Below, in pieces: positions 15,880 through 23,972 of a DNA stretch of 32,942 nucleotides; position 1 is the first letter of the stretch; every line of letters begins with the position of its first letter. The notes beneath the pieces were generated by a model. It was not told the origin of the DNA and searched no databases. It worked only from the letters and a program-made list of their open reading frames with translations. The position numbers were made by a program, and so were the translations under genes. The DNA is from Oxalobacteraceae bacterium (GTDB lineage Bacteria > Pseudomonadota > Gammaproteobacteria > Burkholderiales > Burkholderiaceae_D), in assembly GCA_027490465.1 (NCBI GenBank), contig JAIXXZ010000081.1:1-32942 (forward strand), written 5' to 3'.

Positions 15880-16227
15880 ATGATCAACAAAATCAATAGC
15901 CAAGCCAACATCGATTCCATGCTGGCTACCTTGCGTCAGCATCAGGTGGATTCATCGGGCAAGACGACGCCGCCTTTGCTCAACGTACCAGCACCGGAGG
16001 TCGGCAAGCCGACCTTTGGTGAAGCGATCGAAGCGGCTGTCGTTAAAACGAATGATATCCAGCAGCACGCGAGCAGCCTGCGACAAGCCTATGACCGCGG
16101 GGAGGATGTGCCTCTGACCGATGTCGTTCTCGCGATGCAGAAATCCTCGCTGGCCTTTGAAGCGACGATGCAGATACGGAACAAGGTATTGAAGGCTTAC
16201 GAAGATATTTTGAATATGCCTGTGTAA
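15880..16227 (+). CDS. fliE: Flagellar hook-basal body protein FliE
   Basis: A 115-residue rod-adaptor protein linking the MS ring to the rod. The conserved C-terminal half is present: PTFGEAIEAAVVKTNDIQQ, then DVPLTDVVLAMQKSSLAFEA and a final NKVLKAYEDILNMPV, the FliE signature. Length is normal (about 100-115). Start ATG 15880 has AGGGAG about 8 bases upstream. It follows the activator gene by 16 bp and precedes fliF by 54 bp in the same operon. Confidence 0.93.
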   Translation: MINKINSQANIDSMLATLRQHQVDSSGKTTPPLLNVPAPEVGKPTFGEAIEAAVVKTNDIQQHASSLRQAYDRGEDVPLTDVVLAMQKSSLAFEATMQIRNKVLKAYEDILNMPV

Positions 16228-16281
16228 TCCAGCAGATGAATGCGCAGACAAACAAGCAGATGACTGAACAGAGAGTGAATC

Positions 16282-18306
16282 ATGGCTGAAGCGACAATGA
16301 ACCCAAGCGGCATGCCGCCGCAACTACCACCGGCGACACCCAACGGTGCCGGTGATGGTGCTACTGCGGCAATGCCCATCGCGACCTCCGGTATGCCGGC
16401 GCCGGGCACGCAATTGCCCGAAGCCTTGCGTGGCGTGAGCAGCGGCGTTTCTGTCTTCCGCGAATGGATGGATGGCGTACTCAAGCAGCCCAGCGTGCGT
16501 CGTGCTCTGATACCGCTGACGATTCTGCTGGTGTTGGTGATTGCCGCCATGTCGTTCCAGTTTACCCAGACCACACCATATCGTCCCATCATGCCCGGCA
16601 TGACCGAAAACGATAAACAAGCTGCGATCGAAGCACTGAAAGCAGGTGATTTCAAACCCAAAGTCGATACCAGCAGCGGACAAATCACCGTGCCTGAGTC
16701 GCGCTATCACGAAGCGCGTATTTTTCTGGCAGGTCAGGGTATTCCGAAAGAAGCACAGCCTATCGGCATGGAATCACTGAAAGACAAATCCTCCATGACC
16801 ACCAGTCAGTTCATGGAACAGGTGCAGTACAACACCGCGATCGAGCAGGAGCTTGCGCGCAGCATTATGCAGATTTCTACTATCAAGGCGGCACGCGTTC
16901 ACCTCGCTCTGCCCAAGCAGAGTGTTTTTGTGCGCGAACGCGCAACACCGAAAGCTTCTGTAGTGGTGACACCGCACAGCGGTCGTGGCGTGTCAACGCC
17001 TCAGGTGAAAGCCATTGTCCATTTGGTCTCGTCCAGTGTGCCTTATCTGGCACCACAGAATGTCTCCGTGGTGGATGATCAGGGCAATCTGATGACCGAA
17101 GAAAATCAGGTAGATGCAGCCATGGGACTGACCATGGCCCAGATGGCACACAAGCAGCGTACCGAAGAAACCTATCGCAATCGCGTGACAGAATTGCTGG
17201 GACCCGTCGTTGGCGAGGCCGCCGTGCAGGCGCAGGTTAACCTGACGCTAGATTACACCCAGGTCGAAACCACGACAGAAGATTTTGATGACAAAGACAA
17301 GGGCGTCAAGCCGCGTTCCGAAGCGCTGACAACCGAGCGTAAGTTCAAGCTGGATCCGGAAGGTATTCCTGGTGCGATGAGTAACTCGCCACCACCCGAT
17401 GCTGACCTGACGAAAAATACCAACACGGACGAACAAAAACCAGCCACGAATGAAATCGTGACCACCAAATCCACACGTAACTTTGAAATGGATCGCTCGG
17501 TACGTCACGTGAAGAATTCACTGGGTAACATCTCGCGTGTGACGGTTGCTGTGGTTGTCGCTGAGCGTCCAGCGCCACCACCCGCTGATGGCAAGCCTCT
17601 GCCACCGGGTGCGCCCACAACAATTCCGTACACAGCGCAGGAACTCGATCGCATGCTCAATCTGGTTCGCAGTGCTGTGGGCTATAGCGAAGCGCGGGGT
17701 GACGTCGTGACGGTAGCGCCAGCACGTTTCGAAACACTGGCACCGGAGCCACCCAAGCCCTGGTATGAAAATGGCGATATTCAGAATTTCATTAAAATCG
17801 GTCTGGCTGCACTTGTGATCATTGTCTTCATGTTGGCGGTGGTACGCCCACTGGTCAAAGGCCCGACAATCAATCAGATCATGCCGCCTGTCGTGACACC
17901 CACAGCCGAGGAAGTCAAGGCACTGGAAGAGGCCAAGGCGGCCGAAGAAGCCAAGATCGCTGCAGAAGAGCAAGCCGCAGCAGAAGAACTCGCAGCCGAA
18001 GAAGCACGCATCGCCGAAGAAGAAGCGGCTGCGCTGGCGGCCGAGGAAGAGGCTGCTGCGCTGGCCGCCGCCGAAGAAGAGGGCGAGGCCGAGCTGGCTG
18101 AGGGCGAGATCGAGATGCAGGAAGGCGAGACCCTGGAAGAACTCAAGGCGCGTATGCAGGCCATGAAGCCGAAGAAACCAACCTTCACCGCTGACATGCT
18201 CGATACCGCCAACAGCTATGATGACAAAGTTGCGTTGATCCGCATGCTGGTATCGCAGGAATCCGGTCGTGTGGCGCTGGTATTGAAAAACATGGTCAAG
18301 TCCTGA
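16282..18306 (+). CDS. fliF: Flagellar MS-ring protein FliF with an acidic Ala/Glu linker
   Basis: Forms the membrane ring on which the rotor assembles. A Pro/Ala-rich N-terminus is followed by a first membrane helix at about residues 76-92 (LTILLVLVIAAMSF), then ring-building domains (YRPIMPGMTENDKQAAIEAL; ARIFLAGQGIP; NTAIEQELARSIMQI; AARVHLALPKQSVFVRE). A second membrane helix is near 508-525 (IGLAALVIIVFMLAVV). At 674 residues it is about 120 longer than common FliF. The extra length is mainly a strongly acidic Ala/Glu-rich segment at about 543-616 (EEAKIAAEEQAAAEE and similar), likely a long helix. The protein ends with the FliG-binding tail (SYDDKVALIRML ... RVALVLKNMVKS). A similar tail ends the next gene product. 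Confidence 0.94.
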   Translation: MAEATMNPSGMPPQLPPATPNGAGDGATAAMPIATSGMPAPGTQLPEALRGVSSGVSVFREWMDGVLKQPSVRRALIPLTILLVLVIAAMSFQFTQTTPYRPIMPGMTENDKQAAIEALKAGDFKPKVDTSSGQITVPESRYHEARIFLAGQGIPKEAQPIGMESLKDKSSMTTSQFMEQVQYNTAIEQELARSIMQISTIKAARVHLALPKQSVFVRERATPKASVVVTPHSGRGVSTPQVKAIVHLVSSSVPYLAPQNVSVVDDQGNLMTEENQVDAAMGLTMAQMAHKQRTEETYRNRVTELLGPVVGEAAVQAQVNLTLDYTQVETTTEDFDDKDKGVKPRSEALTTERKFKLDPEGIPGAMSNSPPPDADLTKNTNTDEQKPATNEIVTTKSTRNFEMDRSVRHVKNSLGNISRVTVAVVVAERPAPPPADGKPLPPGAPTTIPYTAQELDRMLNLVRSAVGYSEARGDVVTVAPARFETLAPEPPKPWYENGDIQNFIKIGLAALVIIVFMLAVVRPLVKGPTINQIMPPVVTPTAEEVKALEEAKAAEEAKIAAEEQAAAEELAAEEARIAEEEAAALAAEEEAAALAAAEEEGEAELAEGEIEMQEGETLEELKARMQAMKPKKPTFTADMLDTANSYDDKVALIRMLVSQESGRVALVLKNMVKS

Positions 18307-18339
18307 TCTTCACTGACCAAACACTGAAACGGAAACATC

Positions 18340-19047
18340 ATGGCAGATGCAAAAAAACCTGAGGCCCCCCGGCCTGCGGCACCGGCGGTAAAAACCGCCG
18401 CTGCAGTGCCCGCCAAGGCTGCAGTGGTACCCTCGAGAGCGGTCGCCGTCGCTGCGAAAACAGCGGCAGTGCCTGCCCGGGTTGGCGCAGTACCTGCCAA
18501 GACCGCGGCAGTGCCAGCCCGTGTGGGTGGCGTGCCCGCGAAGACAACAGGGATTCCCGCAAAGACCACCGCAGTGGCAGCCAAGACTACCGCAGTGGCA
18601 GCAAAGACCGCCGCAGTCGCAGCCAAGACCGCAACGGGCAGTGCCGCCGTCCCGGTAAAAACTGCTGCGGCTGCAGCCAAACCGGCGGTCAAGACCGCAG
18701 CAGCGGGAGCCGTAGACGCGGCTTCTAAAGATCCGGCCAAGCCGGTGAGCACCGCAGTGGCGACCGCTGACGCAAAACCTTCGGGCGACAAGGCGACGGG
18801 CAACAAAGACAAGCCCGCTGCTGGCGATGCAGCTGCAGCTGAAACTGATTCTCAAAATTTTGCTGAAATGAGAGACAAGTTCAAGCCGGCCAAAAAAGCC
18901 ATGGCGATTCCGACGGAATTGCTGGGCGATGCAAAAAGTTATGACGACAAGCTCATTCTGGTCAAACTACTGACTGAAAAAGAGCAGAGTCGGGTGGTTC
19001 TTATGGTCAAGAACATGCTGCGTTCAAGTAACGTAGTCAAAAAATAA
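18340..19047 (+). CDS. Basic heptad-repeat protein with a FliF-like FliG-binding tail
   Basis: A 235-residue protein between fliF and fliG, of no family I recognise. Residues 1-160 are Ala/Pro/Lys/Val-rich. Within them, K or R recurs exactly every 7 residues from 26 to 96 (11 times), consensus A-V-P/A-A-K/R-T/V-A/T/G (for example AVPARVGAVPAKTA). This region has almost no acidic residues. The last 40 residues (IPTELLGDAKSYDDKLILVK ... RVVLMVKNMLRSS) match the C-terminal tail of FliF; from SYDDK onward 15 of 30 residues are identical by eye. It has no signal peptide or membrane helix. The ribosome site is weak (CGGAAAC). Its operon position and the tail suggest it binds FliG in the cytoplasmic rotor. 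The basic repeat also resembles AlgP or H1-like DNA-binding tails, so DNA or acidic-partner binding is an alternative. Confidence 0.8.
   Translation: MADAKKPEAPRPAAPAVKTAAAVPAKAAVVPSRAVAVAAKTAAVPARVGAVPAKTAAVPARVGGVPAKTTGIPAKTTAVAAKTTAVAAKTAAVAAKTATGSAAVPVKTAAAAAKPAVKTAAAGAVDAASKDPAKPVSTAVATADAKPSGDKATGNKDKPAAGDAAAAETDSQNFAEMRDKFKPAKKAMAIPTELLGDAKSYDDKLILVKLLTEKEQSRVVLMVKNMLRSSNVVKK
18403..18633 (+). repeat. Eleven 21-bp tandem repeats within the fliF-fliG inserted gene
   Basis: 231 bases equal 11 units of 21 bp encoding residues 22-98 of the basic protein. The units are diverged in DNA (GCAGTGGCAGCCAAGACT, GCAGTACCTGCCAAGACC and similar) but keep the 7-residue spacing of Lys/Arg perfectly. 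The antisense strand is open through it as a result of the Ala/Pro-rich composition. Confidence 0.85.
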
Positions 19048-19084
19048 TAACGTAGAGCGACAGAGGTAACGATAGAGGTTATTT

Positions 19085-20161
19085 ATGGCAGATCCAAAAA
19101 CTACTGCAGACGCGTCCAAGCCCGACGGCGGGCCTCCGCCCATGTCCGAAGAACTCAGGCGCGAGCTGGCCGAGCTCACCAACACACAGCGCGCTGCTGT
19201 GCTGATGCTGTTGCTGGGTGAAGACCTTGCATCGAACATCATCAGCTACCTTGATCCCAAAGAAGTACAGGAACTCGGTGCGGCGATGGTGTCGGTGGCT
19301 GACTTGTCCCAAGAGGCCGTCAATGCCGTGCTTGATCAGTTTGTCGATACACTGAAAAAACAAACCAGCCTGTCGCTCGGGACGACCGATTATGTCGAGA
19401 CCGTGCTGAAACGGGCACTGGGCCCTGACAAGGCAGCCTCTGTGCTGTCTCGCATCATGCCTAACCGCGCCAGCCGTGGTCTGGAAATTTTGCAGTGGAT
19501 GGATGCGCGTGCGATCGCCGAAATGATTCGCGGCGAACATCCGCAGGTCACCGCCATCATTCTGTCCGTGCTCGAGTCTGAAGTTGCGGCCGATGTGCTG
19601 GCCTTCCTGCCCGAAGAAGCGCGTCCGGAAGTGGTGCAGCGCGTGGCCAGCCTCGATACGGTTCAGCCATCGGCGATGGAAGAACTCGAAACCATCATGA
19701 AGGCACAGTTCTCCAACAATGCGTCTTCGTCCTCATCGAGTTTCGGTGGTGTGAAGGCAGCAGCGAAGATCATGAACTTCACCAAGGTTGAGCTCGAGTC
19801 TGCGATCATGCAAGGCGTGGGGCAGATTGATGAAGAACTCGCGCTGCGTATTCAGGACAATATGTTCAGCTTTGAAAATCTGGCAGGGGTGGACAACCGT
19901 GGTATCCAGGCGCTCATGCGCGCGGTCGAACCGGATATGCTCATGGTGGCGCTCAAGGGCGCAACTGACGATGTCAAGAACAAGTTCCTCGACAATATGT
20001 CCAGTCGTGCACGGGGCATGTTTGTCGACGATATGGAATCCAAAGGTCCTCTGCGCATGACCGAAGTCGAAGACGCACAAAAGAAAGTCATGCGTCAGGC
20101 CCGAAAACTGTCCGAGAAGGGCGAACTGATCCTTGCATCAGGCGGAGCTGATTTTGTCTGA
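19085..20161 (+). CDS. fliG: Flagellar motor switch protein FliG
   Basis: Cytoplasmic rotor protein that couples stator torque to the MS ring. The N-terminal domain (about 25-110, TQRAAVLMLLLGEDLASNII) binds FliF. The middle domain has the conserved EHPQ motif in GEHPQVTAIILSVLE (about 156). The C-terminal torque domain has MRAVEPDMLMVALKGA, NMSSRARGMFVDDM and a final helix EVEDAQKKVMRQARKLSEKG with alternating charges. At 358 residues it is slightly longer than usual (about 330), from an extended N-terminus and a Ser-rich NNASSSSSSFGG linker. AGAGG at 19074-19078 supports ATG 19085. The fliH reading frame overlaps its end. Confidence 0.95.
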   Translation: MADPKTTADASKPDGGPPPMSEELRRELAELTNTQRAAVLMLLLGEDLASNIISYLDPKEVQELGAAMVSVADLSQEAVNAVLDQFVDTLKKQTSLSLGTTDYVETVLKRALGPDKAASVLSRIMPNRASRGLEILQWMDARAIAEMIRGEHPQVTAIILSVLESEVAADVLAFLPEEARPEVVQRVASLDTVQPSAMEELETIMKAQFSNNASSSSSSFGGVKAAAKIMNFTKVELESAIMQGVGQIDEELALRIQDNMFSFENLAGVDNRGIQALMRAVEPDMLMVALKGATDDVKNKFLDNMSSRARGMFVDDMESKGPLRMTEVEDAQKKVMRQARKLSEKGELILASGGADFV

Positions 20162-21515
20162 GTCTTCTCACACAGCGCGTCGGCGCCACGAATACATGCC
20201 GAACCGGATGTTCGATCCGGTCGCCAATCCATTCGCGGTGCAGAACCTGCTGGTCGAGGAAAGTCAGTCATTTACTGTGGCACCGGACGAGCGATCCGAA
20301 TTTCGCTTCGAATCCGATCCCCTGATCAGCGGGCAAGACATGGGTGCGTTTGCACTCGACGAAGTGATCGAGCTGGCCGATCTGACGGGTGCGACTGCAT
20401 TTGCTGCCGAAGCCAGGGCTGCCAGTGGCTTTGTGTCGCAACCGTCGACTGCCGCTGCGGATGCGACCATGGCAGCGCAGGAAAACTCGTTCACCGCCGA
20501 TGCTGCGATGTCAGCGCAGAGCGCTGATGGTTTCACTGAGCAGACAGAGCAGGATGAGACCATCACTGCCGCAGAGCATACTGATGCTCTGTTAGTCGCG
20601 AATGGCGATGAAGATGAAACCGATACTCTAGCCGGAGCCGATGCGGAAGCTGCTCTGGAGGCGGATACCAGTCCCCTCGCGGTCGCGTCGGAAATCACTG
20701 AAGAGCAATCTTCAGGTACTGAAAATATCATCTCAAACAGCGCAGACGCAAAGGCCGTCGAGGTCCCGGCTCCTGAGCTTGCAAGCGGCCCTGTGCCTGA
20801 ACAGGTGCAAGCATCGCCCACGGTTGCCAGCGGATCTGCAAAACCTGATCTTTCAGGCGAATCTTTTGCCGCACTAATCGAGGCCACAAGAAATCAAGCG
20901 CGAGCCGAAACCCGCGAGACCGCCTACAACGAAGGTCTTGAGGCAGGCAGGGCACAGGCCAGAGAAGAGCTGCAAAAAGAACATGACGCGCAGATCACTC
21001 AACTCAAGGCCTTGCAGGAAGCGCTGCAAAAACTCAGCTTTGATGCCGATGCCTTGTTCGAGCCTGTCAAAAAACTGAGCGTGCATTTAGCTGAGCAACT
21101 GGTGCGCGGCGAGCTCGCGCAATCGCCACAAACGATTTCCCGACTGGTAGACAACAGCCTGCGCGAACTGAACGCCTCTGGCGAAAAAGCCGTGATCGTG
21201 CATCTGAATCACGAAGATCTCGAATCCTACCGACCCTTAGTCGCTCAATTCGGCGACAGCATGATTCTGCGACCTGATTCGCTGCTTGAGCGCGGCAGCG
21301 TGCGCGTCTCGCTCGATGGCAGTGTGGTCGAAGACCTGATGCAGCGTCGCATTGATGGCCTCAAAAAATCACTCAGCCAACCCGCGGCACCCGGTTGGCA
21401 GGCCGGCGGTGGGCGACTCAGCGATCGTCTGAACGAATCACAGCGTGGCAGTCAGCATGTTGAAGATGTCACCGCAGTTGCAACCTCGAGCAGCGACGAT
21501 GACAACCACGATTGA
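20154..21515 (+). CDS. fliH: Flagellar assembly protein FliH with a long acidic N-terminal extension
   Basis: Regulator of the export ATPase FliI. The conserved part is the C-terminal half: RETAYNEGLEAGRAQAREEL with the glycine-repeat helix, then KLSVHLAEQLVRGELAQSP and RPDSLLERGSVRVSLDGSVV. Common FliH proteins have about 230-300 residues; here 453. Residues about 80-230 are rich in Ala, Glu, Asp, Ser and Thr and look disordered. I prefer a TTG start at 20154, since GGCGGAG at 20141-20147 is 6 bases upstream and the start overlaps the fliG stop. ATG 20133 (in frame, inside fliG) and ATG 20196 are alternatives without a clear ribosome site. The end overlaps fliI by 17 bp. Confidence 0.88.
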   Translation: MSESSHTARRRHEYMPNRMFDPVANPFAVQNLLVEESQSFTVAPDERSEFRFESDPLISGQDMGAFALDEVIELADLTGATAFAAEARAASGFVSQPSTAAADATMAAQENSFTADAAMSAQSADGFTEQTEQDETITAAEHTDALLVANGDEDETDTLAGADAEAALEADTSPLAVASEITEEQSSGTENIISNSADAKAVEVPAPELASGPVPEQVQASPTVASGSAKPDLSGESFAALIEATRNQARAETRETAYNEGLEAGRAQAREELQKEHDAQITQLKALQEALQKLSFDADALFEPVKKLSVHLAEQLVRGELAQSPQTISRLVDNSLRELNASGEKAVIVHLNHEDLESYRPLVAQFGDSMILRPDSLLERGSVRVSLDGSVVEDLMQRRIDGLKKSLSQPAAPGWQAGGGRLSDRLNESQRGSQHVEDVTAVATSSSDDDNHD

Positions 21516-22830
21516 TTATGCCGATGTGGTCGAGCGTCTGATCTCGCAGACCCGTACGCCACCCGCGTGCCATACGGGTACGCTGGTCCGGTTGGTCGGC
21601 ATGACGCTCGAAGCGCGCGGCATCATGGCGCCACTGGGTGCCTTGTGCGAAATCGAAGGTAACAGCGGCAACAAAATCTCGGCCGAAGTCGTCGGCTTCA
21701 ATGACCAGACACTTTTCCTGATGCCTTTTACCGAGCCCATCGGTATTGGTCCCGGCGCGGCCGTTCGTGTGCTCGCCAATTCATCCGAAGCCCGCCTGGG
21801 CGATGCCTTGCTGGGTCGCGTGATTGACGCATTCGGCCAACCGCTGGATGGTGGCCCGGTACCTGATTGCCCTGACAAGCTTGCGCTGTTGGGATTGCCC
21901 CTCAATCCCATGGAGCGCGGTCCGATCAATCAGATACTTGATGTGGGTGTCAAGGCCATCAATGGTCTGCTTACTATGGGCAGGGGACAGCGTATCGGTT
22001 TGATTGCAGGTTCTGGCGTCGGCAAGAGCTCATTGCTGGGCATGATCACGCGTTTTACCAAAGCCGATGTCGTAGTGATCGGTTTGATTGGCGAACGTGG
22101 ACGCGAAGTGCAGGCCTTCATTAACGAAGTGCTGGGCCCCGAGGGTCGCGCCAAATCCATCGTGATTGCGGCACCTGCCAATGTCTCACCCGTGATGCGC
22201 TTGAAAGCCACGCACCTGACGCATGTGATCGCTGAATATTTTCGTGATCAGGGCAAGAACGTGCTGATGCTTATGGACAGTCTCACTCGAGTAGCGCATG
22301 CCCAGCGTGAAATTGGTCTCGCCATCGGTGAACCACCTACCGCCAAAGGTTATCCGCCCTCTGTATTTGCCTTGCTGCCGAACCTGATCGAGCGCACTGG
22401 TGTTGGACGTCATGGCTATGGCGCGATTACAGCGATCTATACCGTGCTCGCTGAAGGTGATGATGCGCAGGATCCTATCGTCGATATCGCACGCGCGTCA
22501 CTGGATGGGCAAGTAATGTTATCTCGCAAGCTCGCTGATGCTGCGCACTATCCGGCGATTGATCTCAATGGATCGATCTCGCGGGTCATGCAGGATTTAT
22601 TGCCGGCTGATGAGCTCAAGCTCGCCAATCGTGTACGCCGGCTTTGGTCCTTGTACCAACAGAATCAGGATCTGATTTCGGTGGGTGCCTATGAAATGGG
22701 CTCCAATCCCGAGATTGATCAGGCGATTGCGCTGCGCACGCAGCTGGAAGCTTTTCTTGTGCAAGACATGCATGCCGAGGTGGATCATGCCACTACCCGT
22801 CAGAACATTCGGCAATTGCTGGGTCTATGA
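21499..22830 (+). CDS. fliI: Flagellum-specific ATPase FliI
   Basis: Hexameric ATPase of the flagellar type III export apparatus, related to the F1 beta subunit. Seen are an N-terminal LVRLVGMTLEARGIMAPLG, GDALLGRVIDAFGQPLDGG, Walker A LIAGSGVGKSS (about 170), GEPPTAKGYPPSVFALLPNL and LLERxG-like RTGVGRHGYGAITAIYTVLA with DPIVDIARASLDGQVMLSR. I start at ATG 21499 (443 residues, family length about 440-460), because the in-frame ATG at 21445 would add 18 residues of FliH-overlapping sequence lacking conservation. Overlap with fliH suggests translational coupling. fliJ follows after 49 bp. Confidence 0.95.
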   Translation: MTTTIDYADVVERLISQTRTPPACHTGTLVRLVGMTLEARGIMAPLGALCEIEGNSGNKISAEVVGFNDQTLFLMPFTEPIGIGPGAAVRVLANSSEARLGDALLGRVIDAFGQPLDGGPVPDCPDKLALLGLPLNPMERGPINQILDVGVKAINGLLTMGRGQRIGLIAGSGVGKSSLLGMITRFTKADVVVIGLIGERGREVQAFINEVLGPEGRAKSIVIAAPANVSPVMRLKATHLTHVIAEYFRDQGKNVLMLMDSLTRVAHAQREIGLAIGEPPTAKGYPPSVFALLPNLIERTGVGRHGYGAITAIYTVLAEGDDAQDPIVDIARASLDGQVMLSRKLADAAHYPAIDLNGSISRVMQDLLPADELKLANRVRRLWSLYQQNQDLISVGAYEMGSNPEIDQAIALRTQLEAFLVQDMHAEVDHATTRQNIRQLLGL

Positions 22831-22879
22831 GACACCGGCCTGAGCCCATAACAGGCGGTATCACTGCAAAGCCCGAACC

Positions 22880-23311
22880 ATGAACAACTGCTGGAACATC
22901 CTTGCAGAACGCGCACAGCACGCTACTCGCGAGGCTCACGCCCGCGTCGTCGAAGCTCGCGCCCGCGTGGAAAAACTCGAAGGCAGCGAAGCCCACATCG
23001 ACAAACTGCGTGCAGACTATGTCGAGCGGTACAACGCGACACAAAAAGAATCCCACAAAATCAGCGACAACATCGCCTACCGTCAGTTCCTGGAGCATTT
23101 GCGTGGTCTGCGTCTGCGCGTCGAATCACAAACCGCCGCAGCACGCGTCCAGCTCAATGAAGCCAAAGCCGCATTGCTCGTCGCTCAGCGCGAGCAGGCC
23201 AAAATGGAAGCCATGGTTGAGCGCGAAGAACGCAATGCTGAACAAATCGCGGCAAAAAAAGAGCAGCGTGAGCTGGACGCGGCGGGGATACGGTTGTTCA
23301 ATCTCCGTTAA
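22880..23311 (+). CDS. fliJ: Flagellar export chaperone FliJ
   Basis: A 143-residue, almost entirely helical coiled-coil protein, as expected for FliJ, the central stalk-like partner of the FliI hexamer and an escort for chaperones. Heptad patterns run through EAHARVVEARARVEKLEG, QFLEHLRGLRLRVESQ and ERNAEQIAAKKEQRELD. It ends with a short non-helical IRLFNLR. The identification rests on length, coiled coil and its position right after fliI; the sequence of this family is poorly conserved. The ribosome site is weak. It is the last flagellar gene here: the next gene (dps) converges on it only 11 bp away, so fliK and fliL-R are elsewhere. Confidence 0.87.
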   Translation: MNNCWNILAERAQHATREAHARVVEARARVEKLEGSEAHIDKLRADYVERYNATQKESHKISDNIAYRQFLEHLRGLRLRVESQTAAARVQLNEAKAALLVAQREQAKMEAMVEREERNAEQIAAKKEQRELDAAGIRLFNLR

Positions 23312-23322
23312 GCGGAATCGGC

Positions 23323-23817
23323 TTACTCCGCCAGCAAACTTCGCAACATCCAAGCATTCTTCTCATGAATCTGCATGCGCTGCGCAAGTAACTCACAGGT
23401 GGGTTGATCGCACGCCAGTTCGGTGTAGCCGAACATAGCGCGGGCCACGCGTGCAATCGTTTCCTGACCTTCGACGAGTTCTATCATCATCTCGCGCGCT
23501 TTAGGCTGACCCTGAATCGGTTTGATCGAGGTGAGCTTGGCGAATTCTTCATAGCTGCCAGGGGCGGGTGAGCCCAGTGAGCGTATGCGCTCCGCAATGA
23601 GATCAACCGCCGCCCATTGCTCGGTGTAGAGCTGCATGAATAACTGATGCAGTGTCTGGAACATGGGCCCGGTCACATTCCAGTGGAAATTGTGGGTCTT
23701 GAGATAGAGCGTGTAGGTATCGGCGAGAAGGTGACTGAGCCCATCGACAATTTTCAGGCGGTCTGCATTGCTCATACCGACATCAACAGGGGGAAGCGTG
23801 GAATCGCTTGTGGACAT
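23323..23817 (-). CDS. dps: Dps-family DNA-protecting ferritin-like protein
   Basis: A 164-residue miniferritin that oxidises and stores iron as a dodecamer and protects DNA. The ferroxidase residues are visible: H45 in THNFHWNVTGP, H57 in QTLHQLF, and D72 and E76 in DLIAERIRSLG. The family start is KIVDGLSHLLADTYTLYLKT. AAGGAG lies about 6 bases before ATG 23817. The short N-terminus lacks a Lys-rich tail, so direct DNA binding may be weak. It is transcribed convergently with fliJ. Confidence 0.94.
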   Translation of the reverse strand: MSTSDSTLPPVDVGMSNADRLKIVDGLSHLLADTYTLYLKTHNFHWNVTGPMFQTLHQLFMQLYTEQWAAVDLIAERIRSLGSPAPGSYEEFAKLTSIKPIQGQPKAREMMIELVEGQETIARVARAMFGYTELACDQPTCELLAQRMQIHEKNAWMLRSLLAE

Positions 23818-23846
23818 GAAGGCTCCTTCGGGTTGAAAAGTGCTGC

Positions 23847-23876
23847 ATTTTAGGCATCACTTGTCAAAATTGTCAT
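23847..23876 (-). promoter_or_regulatory. Candidate sigma-70 promoter of dps
   Basis: On the minus strand a -35-like ATGACA (23871-23876) and a -10 TAAAAT (23847-23852) are 18 bases apart. The -10 ends about 30 bases before the dps ATG. Confidence 0.45.
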
Positions 23877-23922
23877 GCTTTCTGCATGGACTTTTTCGAA
23901 GAAGGTAGGAGCTTCATGGAGC

Positions 23923-23954
23923 AAAAAAAATCCCCGGCGAGCGAGCCGGGGATT
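23923..23954 (-). terminator. Rho-independent terminator of the hydratase gene
   Basis: A 10-bp stem AATCCCCGGC (23929-23938) / GCCGGGGATT (23945-23954) with a 6-base loop. Read on the minus strand it is followed by eight T (A-run 23923-23930). It lies 19 bases after the hydratase stop, so it ends that transcript before the dps promoter. Confidence 0.92.
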
Positions 23955-23972
23955 GTGAATGCTTGCGTTGTG

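Noticed and set aside
18216..18812. Long antisense ORF opposite the heptad-repeat gene
   Set aside because: It is a by-product of the GC-rich Ala/Pro/Lys codons of the repeat; the sense strand has the operon position and the FliF-like tail.
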